A stretch of DNA of 49,753 bases from Neolewinella persica DSM 23188 (lineage in GTDB: Bacteria > Bacteroidota > Bacteroidia > Chitinophagales > Saprospiraceae): contig NZ_KB890441.1 of assembly GCF_000373105.1 (NCBI RefSeq), positions 1 to 49,753 on the forward strand. The letters run 5' to 3'. The notes beneath the pieces were generated by a model, which had not been told where the DNA came from, did no database searches, and saw nothing but the letters and a program-made list of their open reading frames with translations. The number at the start of each line of letters is the position of its first letter. Position 1 is the first letter of the stretch. A program made the position numbers and the translations under genes. This document shows, in pieces, positions 35,765 to 44,411 of this stretch.

Positions 35765-35821
35765 GTTGGTCTATTGGGCCGTCAGGCCGTTGAACTTTAG
35801 ATGACGGACCACTTATTAAAG

Positions 35822-35864
35822 AATGCCCCTTCCAGGTTTCGGTACCGGGAAGGGGCATTTTTTT
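35822..35864 (+). terminator. Intrinsic terminator of M16 gene
   Basis: AATGCCCCTTCC (35822-35833) pairs perfectly with GGAAGGGGCATT (35848-35859), followed by seven T to 35864. The T-run leads directly into a copy of the dispersed element. The neighbouring minus-strand gene ends at 35908, so it may work both ways. Confidence 0.9.
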
Positions 35865-35880
35865 GCGCGGCCGCAGGTGC
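35864..35880 (-). repeat. Dispersed GC-rich element, copy 12
   Basis: Minus-strand GCACCTGCGGCCGCGCA, one change, preceded by TTTAAACCCTTCCCG. It abuts the terminator T-run of the M16 gene. Confidence 0.75.
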
Positions 35881-35907
35881 CGGGAAGGGTTTAAAGAGCG
35901 GACCCGC

Positions 35908-37308
35908 TTACCGCAAAGTCCACCGGCCACCCAGCCCAAATTCGGGCACTTGCTCGAAGCCTTCGATCCCGGAACTGATTTGCACGCCCAGGGAGAGCTG
36001 TCGGGCCAGTTGATACTGGAAACCAACCTGCGGACGGATGAGGAGAACTGGCAGAAAATGGCGATTGTAGTTTTCGAGAATCTCTTGCTGATGAAGTAAG
36101 CCGGTAGACCGTTCGTACAAAAGTTTTTCGGCAGAAAAACGACTGTAAACCTGACCAACACCTGCCACACCGACGAAGTAGCGGAGCCGCTTTCGCTGGC
36201 GGAAGGTGTACTGAGCAGAGAGTGTGGTATGGAGACTACCATATTTTTCATCAACCAGTAGGGCGTAACCATTTTCTGGAAGCAGGCCGGGAAGGTTGTC
36301 CAACAGGCTAAGGTCGCTGCGGTTATTGTTTTCCCACAGCAGGCCGAAACCTATGCGCAGACCGTTCTCGAATTGCCGGGCACCTTCCAGTTGCAGCTGA
36401 TGATAAGTGAGTTGCTTGCGGAAGTGCTGATCTAGGGCACGTTCACGGGTGAGGATGGCAGTTTCCCCACTACTAAGTACGAAGGGCGAGCCATCAGCGG
36501 GGTTGACACTGACGGAGTATTCGTCCGGCCCGTCCAGGTAACTGGATGAAGTGAGCCAGGGGCTGGCGCTTATTCCAATCTCCCAACGGGCAGCTGGGGT
36601 TTCTCCACCAGGTGTCGGTTCGAAGTGCCAACGGGCTTTTCTGCCGCTGGCGCGCAGCGCCACACTGTCGGGAGGATTAATCACCAGGGCATCCATCACG
36701 TTGGTAAGTGACAGGTCCGCCGATGAAAAATACCCCGTTATCAGGGGAGTTACTGACTCAACTTTTGCAGCGGTATAGACTGTGTTTTCTGAACGATTAC
36801 TGCTGAAAAGAGCAGCGCTGGGAGTTGCGATCGGTACCCGAAAATCATTTGAGAATGATTGAGAGAAATCAGGCAGGCTGTGTTGATGTAGAACGGCACG
36901 CGATGACATCTTTCCGGAAGCAGCAGGTCGTTGAGCCTGGGAGCCAGTCGGTGTCATCAAGGCTGGCACCAAATGGTGTTCCTCCGGGGCCGTTTTTACC
37001 GGAGTTATTTGCTCATCAGCACGAGGAATACTCGTTTCGGTGAGTAGCAGCTCATCAGGTTGATACACCGTTAAATATTGCGGAAAGACCACCATTAGCA
37101 GGACCGTAGTAAGCACTGAACCAACGAGTACACCGCCACCCAGACCTGTGTAGAAGCCCGCAACGGAGGAGGTTGTCGTGGCAGCAACGGTGTTTGCCGC
37201 GTAACTGCTGGCTAATTGCGCCTGAATCCCACTCCATTGTCCGGGCGGTGGCGAGGCTGGCCTTGTGTTTTCAAGGCTTCGTTCAAATAATTCTTTCAGA
37301 TTATGCAT
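35908..37308 (-). CDS. Sigma-linked inner-membrane-anchored beta-barrel protein
   Basis: A 466-residue protein. Residues 1-45 are cytoplasmic (LKELFERSLENTRPASPPPGQWSGIQAQL; here the W-x-x-I wording matches short N-terminal segments found on Bacteroidota proteins encoded next to ECF sigma genes). One membrane helix follows (about 50-77, GLGGGVLVGSVLTTVLLMVV). Then a long Pro/Ser/Thr periplasmic linker to about 230, and a C-terminal beta-barrel-like domain (GLRIGFGLLWENN, LHTTLSAQYTF, YFVGVAGVGQVY, GGRWTLR at the end). The predicted protein spans from cytoplasm to outer membrane. It overlaps the sigma gene by 8 bp, so a sigma-regulating (anti-sigma-like) role is plausible but unproved. ATG 37308 is chosen since earlier codons lie inside the sigma gene. 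Confidence 0.85.
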   Translation of the reverse strand: MHNLKELFERSLENTRPASPPPGQWSGIQAQLASSYAANTVAATTTSSVAGFYTGLGGGVLVGSVLTTVLLMVVFPQYLTVYQPDELLLTETSIPRADEQITPVKTAPEEHHLVPALMTPTGSQAQRPAASGKMSSRAVLHQHSLPDFSQSFSNDFRVPIATPSAALFSSNRSENTVYTAAKVESVTPLITGYFSSADLSLTNVMDALVINPPDSVALRASGRKARWHFEPTPGGETPAARWEIGISASPWLTSSSYLDGPDEYSVSVNPADGSPFVLSSGETAILTRERALDQHFRKQLTYHQLQLEGARQFENGLRIGFGLLWENNNRSDLSLLDNLPGLLPENGYALLVDEKYGSLHTTLSAQYTFRQRKRLRYFVGVAGVGQVYSRFSAEKLLYERSTGLLHQQEILENYNRHFLPVLLIRPQVGFQYQLARQLSLGVQISSGIEGFEQVPEFGLGGRWTLR

Positions 37309-37864
37309 TGGACAACTGAATAGCGGGGTTAAAAAAAGGGCCAGCGAGGCGTTGGAGCTTTTTACGTGCCTTGGTAAGGTTCGAGCGAGAGGTCGCTTCC
37401 TGCACGTCGAGTAGAACGGCGATTTCAGCATGGGAGAATCCTTCCAGTACATGAAGGTTAAAAACCATGCGGGCGACGGGAGGAAGGCTGCGCAGCAATA
37501 AGTGAGCATCTTCTTCCGCCAGTTGGTGCAAAGCCAGGTTGCTGACTGATGGCGTCATGTAATCCTGTAGCTGCTGAATTAAGCTATGAGACTTACGATA
37601 CTTCCGGTAATAATCGATTCCGGCATTGACCACAATCCTGCGAAAGTATTTTTGGAAATCGCCAGAAAACAGCTCCCGGTCAAGGGCGAGAAAGAGCTTT
37701 AAAAACGCGTCTTGAACGATCTCCTCGGCTTCCTCATCGTTTTTCCCGTAGTGCAGCGCAATGGTCCGGGCAAATGCGTAGTAACGCTGATAGAGCGTTT
37801 GCTGCGCGGTTGGCATGCGTTGATGACAGCCGTGCAACAACTCCTCCAGGGGGGTGATTGACAT
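37301..37864 (-). CDS. ECF-type RNA polymerase sigma factor
   Basis: A 187-residue sigma-70 family protein with only regions 2 and 4. Region 2 includes QTLYQRYYAFARTIALHYG and DEEAEEIVQDAFLKLF (about 45-65), then RRIVVNAGIDYYRK. Region 4 is RSLPPVARMVFNLHVLEGFSHAEIAVLLDVQEATSRSNLTKARKKL, the DNA -35 recognition helix-turn-helix. It directs RNA polymerase to a set of envelope or stress promoters. The ATG at 37864 is used; the frame reads further up only through the lipoprotein gene. It lies 14 nt after the lipoprotein and overlaps the beta-barrel gene, so the three form one operon. Confidence 0.93.
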   Translation of the reverse strand: MSITPLEELLHGCHQRMPTAQQTLYQRYYAFARTIALHYGKNDEEAEEIVQDAFLKLFLALDRELFSGDFQKYFRRIVVNAGIDYYRKYRKSHSLIQQLQDYMTPSVSNLALHQLAEEDAHLLLRSLPPVARMVFNLHVLEGFSHAEIAVLLDVQEATSRSNLTKARKKLQRLAGPFFNPAIQLSNA

Positions 37865-37878
37865 TCGGTTAATTGGTG

Positions 37879-38412
37879 TTAGGGGATGAGTACCTGGAAA
37901 TTTCCAGTAAACTGAAAGGCCTGGTTCGGGTCCGTTACAAAGCTGCCGCTCATGATACCCGCCGATGTCCAGCTGTCGATGAAAATGGTCCCGCGAAGGG
38001 CTGATGTTTCGCCCGCAAGATGTGGGCAAACCGGATCGTCGTTAAGCAGGTAGGAGGTGTAATCAATATCAACCTTTTCTCCAATAGGTGCATCGGGACC
38101 ACCAGCCAGACCGAAGGCTTTGGGAAGTCGCCGTTCCTTCAGGTTAGCGCCCCACAGGCTTAGCCGGACTTTACGGGTTCCGTCAACACTCTGGCGGGTA
38201 ATCACCAACCTGTCGGCACCCTGTCCGTCTGCATTGGCGGTATAGAACGTTTCCAAAGGACTGTTCAGCAAAATTTGTTCATTCCCATGGTCAATGGAGA
38301 TGAATTGGTCATTCGCACCCGCAAGGGTGATCGTTTCCTTCGAGGCGCAACCCTGGAATAAGCTGGCGAAGGTGAATAAGAATACGGTTCCAAATAAGAT
38401 TCGTGCATTCAT
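37879..38412 (-). CDS. Small lipoprotein, first gene of sigma operon
   Basis: A 177-residue lipoprotein with Cys22 in FTFASLFQGC. The rest is beta-rich and polar (ITLAGANDQFISIDHGNEQILL, VRLSLWGANLKERRLP, GTIFIDSWTSAGIMSGSF) and has no family I recognise. The gene precedes the ECF sigma gene by 14 nt, in the place where signal-sensing partners often sit. A copy of the dispersed element lies 110 bp upstream. A longer frame start at 38598 is rejected as its added part lies in that element. Confidence 0.78.
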   Translation of the reverse strand: MNARILFGTVFLFTFASLFQGCASKETITLAGANDQFISIDHGNEQILLNSPLETFYTANADGQGADRLVITRQSVDGTRKVRLSLWGANLKERRLPKAFGLAGGPDAPIGEKVDIDYTSYLLNDDPVCPHLAGETSALRGTIFIDSWTSAGIMSGSFVTDPNQAFQFTGNFQVLIP

Positions 38413-38521
38413 AATATCGTGATTTAATTGACGATAAATACACTGACGTAGCATAGGTGCTATAACGCTGCCGAAGGCGGAAATATATTTTCTCCTGAAG
38501 GTTTTCTCTGGAGCATTTTTG

Positions 38522-38538
38522 GGCGGGGCCGCAGGTGC
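38522..38538 (-). repeat. Dispersed GC-rich element, copy 13
   Basis: Minus-strand GCACCTGCGGCCCCGCC with CAACCTCCCCT before it and CAAAAA after it. It sits 110 bp upstream of the sigma operon, pointing to it. Confidence 0.8.
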
Positions 38539-38695
38539 AGGGGAGGTTGAAGCAAGCGGTAGTGGCTCTGTGGGAGTAAGGCAACCCAAGGTAGCCAAGG
38601 TATTTAGTCGGAGAAAAGACAGGCTTCCGGAAATTAGCTGACTAGTTGAAACGGAAACATAACTTTAGGAAAGCACTCTCCGACTACCCTATACA

Positions 38696-40024
38696 ATGAA
38701 ATACCTGACCTTTCCCCTCTTAATGCTCCTAATGCTGTGCAATGGTTCCCTGGCCGCTTGCTCCTGCGATCCCTACGACACCTTCTGCGCCATGGCCGGA
38801 GATTACAAGCACGAATCCTGGGGCCCATCCCAGATCGTAACCGCCCGTCCACTGCGTACCTACAACTTCAATTACGTTGGTTCGGTGTATGTGCAGCCGC
38901 TGTTCGATGTGGTCATCACCCGTAATCTGCGGGGCGGGCTAACCGCCCCCGGTGACACCATTACATTTTTGTTGCACAACGGGGTAAACTGTGCGGTTTG
39001 GCCGAGCCAGATCGATACCCTTTCCGAACAGGTATTCTTTTTCCGAAGGCTATACAGCAGTGGGGTTGATTATGATTTAGATGGAGTAACCGACTCCATT
39101 TTTACCCGTCATCAGATTACTACCCTGCAGAACTGTGGTCCGACCTTTCTCCCGCTCATCGATGGCGTAGTTTACGGGCCGATTGCCTCAGGTGTGGACA
39201 GCATGAGCCTGGAAGCGTTTACCTCCGATGAATTCCTGTGTGTAGCCGTTCCCCAGGAACCCATGGAGGAATGCACCCGGGATAGGATGAGTATGTGCGA
39301 TCAACTAACGGAAATTGTTAGCGGGCAAGACCCGGTCAATCTCAATTTGGTAAGAATGGAGCTTTTAGGATCCCAATTCACGAGTAGTTCGCGGGGTCGC
39401 CGGGCGTTGGTGGCCGATTTCAGGATCATGAATCAGGAAACAGGGAACCTGACGCAGGCCGGAGACACGATTAGCGTTATCCTGCGAGGGGATAATCGGT
39501 GCGTCTATTATAACGGAAGTTTTGAATATAGTCCACGCCCTGGGTTTGCTTATCTATACTACTTTACGTCGCTTGACAAGACCGGAGGGTTCGAATCTGA
39601 GGGCTATGAAAGTTTCATGAGTCGGTATCCGGTTACGGAGGCCCACCGCAACGTAAAGAGTTTCGTCACCATAAGTGAGGATTCCATCACCTTAGGTTCC
39701 GGTACTAATCGAGAGCGAATTCCCTATGCTGTCTACACCACTGATCTAAAAGCTTGTGCCGGTTTGGTTTGTGCCCGGCCGGTTGGGGTTGAAGACCTGC
39801 GCGTTTTCCCGAACCCGGCATCGGAGCGGGTCGCGATCACCTGGGACGGGACGGTAACTGGTATTGATTTAATGGATTTTACGGGCAAAGTTCATCAGCG
39901 TATGGCAGTCGCTGGTTTGCAATATCGCCATGAGTTTGACGTCAGCCATCTACCGCCCGGCGTTTACATCGTCAGGCTGACCACTGCGGAGGGCGTGGTG
40001 GCGCGAAAAGTGATTGTGAACTGA
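38696..40024 (+). CDS. T9SS type A cargo protein
   Basis: A 442-residue secreted protein. Signal peptide MKYLTFPLLMLLMLCNGSLA; a cysteine-rich stretch (CSCDPYDTFC) follows at once. Residues about 40-350 hold two similar halves, each with a GDTI/V strand (APGDTITFLLHNG and QAGDTISVILRGDN), a duplicated beta fold of unknown function. The last 75 residues are the type A sorting domain: VFPNPASERVAI, GIDLMDFTGKVH, LPPGVYIVRLTTAEGVVARKVIV. Sec then type IX secretion to the surface. The gene is divergent from the sigma operon and convergent with the NAD(P)HX repair gene. Confidence 0.9.
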   Translation: MKYLTFPLLMLLMLCNGSLAACSCDPYDTFCAMAGDYKHESWGPSQIVTARPLRTYNFNYVGSVYVQPLFDVVITRNLRGGLTAPGDTITFLLHNGVNCAVWPSQIDTLSEQVFFFRRLYSSGVDYDLDGVTDSIFTRHQITTLQNCGPTFLPLIDGVVYGPIASGVDSMSLEAFTSDEFLCVAVPQEPMEECTRDRMSMCDQLTEIVSGQDPVNLNLVRMELLGSQFTSSSRGRRALVADFRIMNQETGNLTQAGDTISVILRGDNRCVYYNGSFEYSPRPGFAYLYYFTSLDKTGGFESEGYESFMSRYPVTEAHRNVKSFVTISEDSITLGSGTNRERIPYAVYTTDLKACAGLVCARPVGVEDLRVFPNPASERVAITWDGTVTGIDLMDFTGKVHQRMAVAGLQYRHEFDVSHLPPGVYIVRLTTAEGVVARKVIVN

Positions 40025-40123
40025 TGGGGTAGACGCTGCACTTTTAGCAGTAAAGGAAACGCAACCTCCTTCAGCGATTCGTTGGGTGAGGTCATTTTCT
40101 TTGCGGCTAAATGGTTCTTTTAT

Positions 40124-40140
40124 GGCGCGGCCGCAGGTGC
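40124..40140 (-). repeat. Dispersed GC-rich element, copy 14
   Basis: Perfect minus-strand core GCACCTGCGGCCGCGCC with TTAAGCTCCCCTT before it. It lies in the gap between two convergent genes, where no promoter is needed. Confidence 0.8.
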
Positions 40141-40178
40141 AAGGGGAGCTTAAAAAGCAAATCAATTCAGCCTCAGCT

Positions 40179-41666
40179 TCATTCAATTCGCAACGCTTGT
40201 GCTACGTCTGAAGCAAGAAGAGCTGCCTGACCTCTGTACTCCGCCACGGCATCCCCGGCCCGGCCATGGAAGTACACGCCAATCAAGGCGGCTTCGAGTG
40301 GCTCGTACCCCTGGGCCAACAGACCGGTAATGATGCCCGTAAGCACATCCCCCATCCCTCCTGTGGCCATCCCGGGGTTTCCCGAAGTGTTGAAGTATCG
40401 CTCGCCGGAGGGCGCGGTGATGCAGGTATGGGCGTCTTTCAAAACTACGATGCACTGGTGCTGGCGGGCAAAGTCTCGCGCTTGGTCGTAGCGATCCTCT
40501 CCGTTCGCGGCTGCGCCCGTGAGGCGGGCGAATTCTTTGATGTGCGGGGTGAGGATAGCACCGGGGGGCAACAAGGCCAACAGGGTGCGGTCAGTGGCCA
40601 ACAGATTTAGCGCGTCTGCATCAATTACTATAGGTTTGTCCGTAGTTGTCAAGAGGCTTCGGAGCAGATCAGCGGTTGCAACTGACTGCCCGATACCCGG
40701 CCCGATGGCCACTACCGAATATGGATGCAACGGAGGCAACTCGGTAAGCTGGTCTGCATTGGCATCAATAAGGCACATTGCTTCGGGTATGCCAGACTGG
40801 AAGATGTCATACCCACACCCAGGTACTTGGGCAGTAAGCAAGCCGGCGCCGGCACGCAGGCAGGCGCGGGCGCAAAGTACTGCTGCCCCGATTTTGCCCC
40901 TGCTCCCGGCCAGCAACAGCGCGTGCCCGTAAGTACCTTTATGCGAGTAACGGGAGCGGCGTTTTACCAGCTGGCTTACGGTTTTATCCAAAACAAAATC
41001 CTGCCCCTGCAGGCTTTGGAGAAAGTCTTCGTCGAGGCCGATGTCCACGCTGCGCCAGCGGCGCAGGTAGTCGTTGTTCTCCGGTAGGAAGAAAGCCGGT
41101 TTAGGCCGCTGAAAACTTATCACCAACTCCGCCCGGACGATGGCACCTTTGGGCGGTAACCCGTCGGCAAATAACCCAGAAGGCAAGTCAATGGAATACA
41201 CCGGCGCGTCGGCAGCGTTGATGGCTTCGATGACGCTGGCGGCCAGGCCCGTTACCGGTCGGTTGAGTCCGGTGCCGAAGAGCGCGTCGATGATGATGTC
41301 TGCCGAGGGGAGGTCTACGTCAGCATCATCGTTTTTCAGGTAGGTGACCTGATGCCCGAGGCGCTGGAGGTTGGCCTGCGCGTCGGGGCTGAGGCGGTCT
41401 TCGGAACCCATAAGGACGACGTCAACCAAATAGCTGCGCTCGCGTAAGAGCCGAGCTACGGCAAGGCCGTCTCCACCGTTGTTGCCCGGGCCGCAGACGA
41501 TGAGGATCCGTTGGTCGTTTGCAATGTCTTCCTCCAGAAAAGCTTTCACAAAAGCATTGGCGGCGCTTTCCATCAACGCAAGGGAAGAAGGGAAGTGATG
41601 CTTGATCGTATACATGTCAGCAGCACGGGTCTGGGCAACGGTTGGGAGCTTAGGGAGGAGGTACAT
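40179..41666 (-). CDS. nnr: Bifunctional NAD(P)H-hydrate epimerase/dehydratase
   Basis: A 495-residue enzyme repairing hydrated NADH/NADPH. Residues 1-215 are the YjeF N-terminal epimerase (MESAANAFVKAF, VCGPGNNGGDGLAVARLL, DALFGTGLNRPV). Residues 225-495 are the ADP-dependent dehydratase with a ribokinase-like fold (GHALLLAGSRGKIGAAVL, GPGIGQS, NPGMATGGMGDVLTGII, with the catalytic Asp in GMGD). The ATG at 41666 (MYLLPKLPTVAQTRAAD) is chosen; the frame opens 92 codons earlier through gap sequence. Cytoplasmic. Convergent with the T9SS type A gene; 330 bp after PBP2. Confidence 0.93.
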   Translation of the reverse strand: MYLLPKLPTVAQTRAADMYTIKHHFPSSLALMESAANAFVKAFLEEDIANDQRILIVCGPGNNGGDGLAVARLLRERSYLVDVVLMGSEDRLSPDAQANLQRLGHQVTYLKNDDADVDLPSADIIIDALFGTGLNRPVTGLAASVIEAINAADAPVYSIDLPSGLFADGLPPKGAIVRAELVISFQRPKPAFFLPENNDYLRRWRSVDIGLDEDFLQSLQGQDFVLDKTVSQLVKRRSRYSHKGTYGHALLLAGSRGKIGAAVLCARACLRAGAGLLTAQVPGCGYDIFQSGIPEAMCLIDANADQLTELPPLHPYSVVAIGPGIGQSVATADLLRSLLTTTDKPIVIDADALNLLATDRTLLALLPPGAILTPHIKEFARLTGAAANGEDRYDQARDFARQHQCIVVLKDAHTCITAPSGERYFNTSGNPGMATGGMGDVLTGIITGLLAQGYEPLEAALIGVYFHGRAGDAVAEYRGQAALLASDVAQALRIE

Positions 41667-41995
41667 TACCTGGCTTTTTCTGAGAACGGTTAGGGCAGAA
41701 TGCTGGTTCTCTCTGCCTGATAAAAGGATTGTGTTATGGTAGTTTGGGTGGGGTACACCCTTATCTGTGTGCTCGCCCGTGGCTGAAGGCGGTATGGTTA
41801 TCCCTTTGCTCCTCCAGCCGTTTTTGCATCCTGCGGCCGCGCCCAAAGAAGTATTCAGAATGGAATTTTCAGGGGTCTGATACAGGAACCAGGTCCCAAT
41901 ATTCTTAAAATTCACCTTACTGCCCTGAATGGTTGCTGCCACTGTAGTAGCGTTCTAACGTCCCCCAATAGACCAGTAGCACCAGTAGACCAATT
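41667..41995. other. Gene-free gap of 329 bp between mrdA and nnr
   Basis: Contains a dispersed element copy at 41826-41843, the short arms GGCAGA/TCTGCC near 41694, and the repeated words AATAGACCAGTAGCACCAG at the mrdA side. No gene. In many relatives rodA follows mrdA; it is absent here. Confidence 0.6.
41826..41843 (+). repeat. Dispersed GC-rich element, copy 15
   Basis: GCATCCTGCGGCCGCGCC, the main core with one extra T, preceded by GTTTTT and followed by CAAAGAAG. Points away from both neighbouring genes. Confidence 0.65.
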
Positions 41996-43876
41996 CTACT
42001 TAACTTCCCGAATAGTACTCTCTCCCCGCGCCGTCATGTCCGTATCGAACATGCGCTGCTCCAGATATTCCCTGTTTTTGGCGATGGAGCCATTGAGGTA
42101 GCGTTCCACCATCAGGCTGGCAATGGGAGCGGCGATGGTGCCGCCGTAACCACCGTTTTCAATGTAGACGAGGATGGCGATTTTTGGGTTGTCCATCGGG
42201 GCAAAAGCTGTGAAAACAGAATGGTCGTCTCCATTGGGGTTCTGTACGGTTCCCGTCTTTCCACAAATTTCGATGTTGGGAATGTTTGCCCGGCGCGCAG
42301 TACCGTTCAATACGGTTTGGCGCATGCCCTGGACCACGGCCTCAAAGTGCTGACGGTCGATGTCGATGTCGTGTCGTTCCGGGGTGAGCGGCCGGATAAC
42401 GGCCTCATTGCCCTCCTGTACTTGCCGGACCAGGTGCGGGGTATACCAGTGTCCCCGGTTGGCGATGGCCGCGATGAAGTTGGCGATTTGGAGGCTGGTC
42501 ATCTCGTACTGCCCCTGGCCGATGGCCAGAGCGCGATAGTAGATCGCCTTCCAGCGTTCACCCTTCTCGTTTTTGCTAATGAATTCACTGCCGGGAACAA
42601 AGCCGCTGATCTCCCCAGGAAAGTCGATGCCCAGTTTTTGTCCCAGCCCAAACTGATAGAGGTAATCGTTAAAAGCATCGATGCCCTTTGCCGGCGTATC
42701 ACTGCCAAACCGGTTAATGTTTTCCAGCCACGCAGTGACGAAATAGTTATTGCAACTTTGCGAAATTGCTTCCTGGACATTATTGATGTAGCCATGGGCG
42801 TGGCAGCCCAGCAATACTCTGCCACCGCTGGTGAAACCACCGTTGCAGGCCATGCCCCGGTTTTCGTTCAGGGTACCGGTTTCCAGGCCGATGAGCGAGA
42901 CCAGGGTCTTGAACGGAGACCCCGGCGCATATTTTCCGTTGATGGCCCGGTTGAGCAGTGGCTGCAGCGTATCCCGCTGTAACTGTGTAAACGCCTGGCT
43001 GCGGCCACGGCCGATCCTTAGCCAATCTGGGTTGTAGGTGGGTGCGGAGATCATGGAGAGTATCTCCCCGGTGGCTGGCTCAATGGCAATTACGGCGCCT
43101 ACTTTATTTACCATCAGGCTTTCGCCGTATTGCTGCAGTTTCAGGTCAAGCGTTGTAATCAGATTGGAACCAACGATGGCGTCCTGCTCGGCCTTTACGT
43201 TGCCTACATCTCTTCCAAGACGATCGAGGTACAGCCATTTCTCCCCTTTTTCACCCCGCAGCATTTCTTCGTACTGATACTCCAGGCCCGAGAGGCCATG
43301 ATAATCTCCCGTGACGTAACGACCAGCTCCCGATTGGATGGTTTTTTGGTCCACTTCACTCATGTAGCCAAGCAAGTGTGCCGCCACGGGTTGAGGGTAA
43401 GCCCGGGAACTACGCAGACTGGCCGAAAAGCCAGGGAAGCGGAACAGGTTCTCCTGAAAAGTAGCGTACATCTGCCGGGAAACGTTGGGCAGGAAGATGA
43501 AGGGCTTGCGTTTGGTGTACTTGAAACCCCATTCCTTTGGGATGCACTCTACAAAGTATTCGGGTGTAATTTTTAGCAGGCTACAGAAGCCCAGGGTATC
43601 AAAGTTTGCATTTTTTGCCGCAAAGTCACGATAAGTCATTTCAATCTGGTACATCGGCTCATTGATGGTGAGCAAGTCTCCATTACGATCGGCCATCAGG
43701 CCTCTGGCCGGATAGAGTTTAACCTTGCTTGAACCGACCCTGTTGGCCCGCTCGTTCCAGTCAGCGTCAAATACCTGAAGCTGTGCTACTTTACCCAGCA
43801 ACAATACTGCAACGATGATGAAGAGTGCGCGAATGACCACACCACGGTTGTCCAGCCTTTTTTTTGCACTTTGCAT
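41996..43876 (-). CDS. mrdA: Penicillin-binding protein 2 (elongation transpeptidase)
   Basis: A 626-residue class B PBP for side-wall peptidoglycan synthesis. One N-terminal membrane helix (about 14-32), dimerisation domain beginning ARGLMADRNGDLL, then the transpeptidase domain. Catalytic Ser320 is in APGSPFKTL (SxxK), with SQSCNN as the second motif and KTG at 540-542 in CGKTGTVQNP. It works with RodA and MreCD. It starts 5 nt after mreD. The start ATG 43876 (MQSAKKRLDNRG) fits the basic N-terminus; an earlier frame start overlaps mreD. Confidence 0.96.
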   Translation of the reverse strand: MQSAKKRLDNRGVVIRALFIIVAVLLLGKVAQLQVFDADWNERANRVGSSKVKLYPARGLMADRNGDLLTINEPMYQIEMTYRDFAAKNANFDTLGFCSLLKITPEYFVECIPKEWGFKYTKRKPFIFLPNVSRQMYATFQENLFRFPGFSASLRSSRAYPQPVAAHLLGYMSEVDQKTIQSGAGRYVTGDYHGLSGLEYQYEEMLRGEKGEKWLYLDRLGRDVGNVKAEQDAIVGSNLITTLDLKLQQYGESLMVNKVGAVIAIEPATGEILSMISAPTYNPDWLRIGRGRSQAFTQLQRDTLQPLLNRAINGKYAPGSPFKTLVSLIGLETGTLNENRGMACNGGFTSGGRVLLGCHAHGYINNVQEAISQSCNNYFVTAWLENINRFGSDTPAKGIDAFNDYLYQFGLGQKLGIDFPGEISGFVPGSEFISKNEKGERWKAIYYRALAIGQGQYEMTSLQIANFIAAIANRGHWYTPHLVRQVQEGNEAVIRPLTPERHDIDIDRQHFEAVVQGMRQTVLNGTARRANIPNIEICGKTGTVQNPNGDDHSVFTAFAPMDNPKIAILVYIENGGYGGTIAAPIASLMVERYLNGSIAKNREYLEQRMFDTDMTARGESTIREVK

Positions 43877-43881
43877 AGTTA

Positions 43882-44406
43882 CTAAATACGGGGCCTGAGG
43901 AAAGATACTAAGATTCCACAAAGCATCCACGAAATGGGGATGGTAAAGAGGCTCTTTAACAGTATTTGCTTCCAGAAAACTGGTGAGAATGCTTCCATGC
44001 TGAAATAGAAAACGGCGTAGGCGGTGATGATAAAGCCCAGGTATTGAATCCACCAGGTTCGACTCAGGTCCTTACCATCCGGGCTTGCTTTTACCTTGTA
44101 ACCGTCTTTTGGCGCAAGAATAGCCAAAACGAATTGGCGGATATAACCGGTGAACGTCGCGGCGGCGGCGTGGACACCGAGGGTTTCGTAGAAGAAATCT
44201 ACACTGATGCCGAGCAGAAAAGCAAATATGACGACCATCGGTCGGGGCGTCCTCAAGGGAAGTAGGGCAACGAATAAAGGGGCAACTAATACGAAGACGT
44301 AGTCGGCTCCTCCCCAGCCGAGGTTTACCTGCCGAAAGATGAATACCTGCAGGAAGACAAGCAGAAAAAAACGGATGATGTTACTGATTGGGTCGACTCC
44401 TCTCAT
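43882..44406 (-). CDS. mreD: Rod shape-determining protein MreD
   Basis: A 174-residue inner-membrane protein with about five hydrophobic helices (FFLLVFLQVFIF at the start, VVIFAFLLGISVDFFYETLGVHA in the middle). It links MreB/MreC with the cell-wall synthases. Length and position between mreC and mrdA identify it; the family is poorly conserved in sequence. 5-nt gaps on each side show tight operon packing. Confidence 0.9.
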   Translation of the reverse strand: MRGVDPISNIIRFFLLVFLQVFIFRQVNLGWGGADYVFVLVAPLFVALLPLRTPRPMVVIFAFLLGISVDFFYETLGVHAAAATFTGYIRQFVLAILAPKDGYKVKASPDGKDLSRTWWIQYLGFIITAYAVFYFSMEAFSPVFWKQILLKSLFTIPISWMLCGILVSFLRPRI

Positions 44407-44411
44407 TCCTT

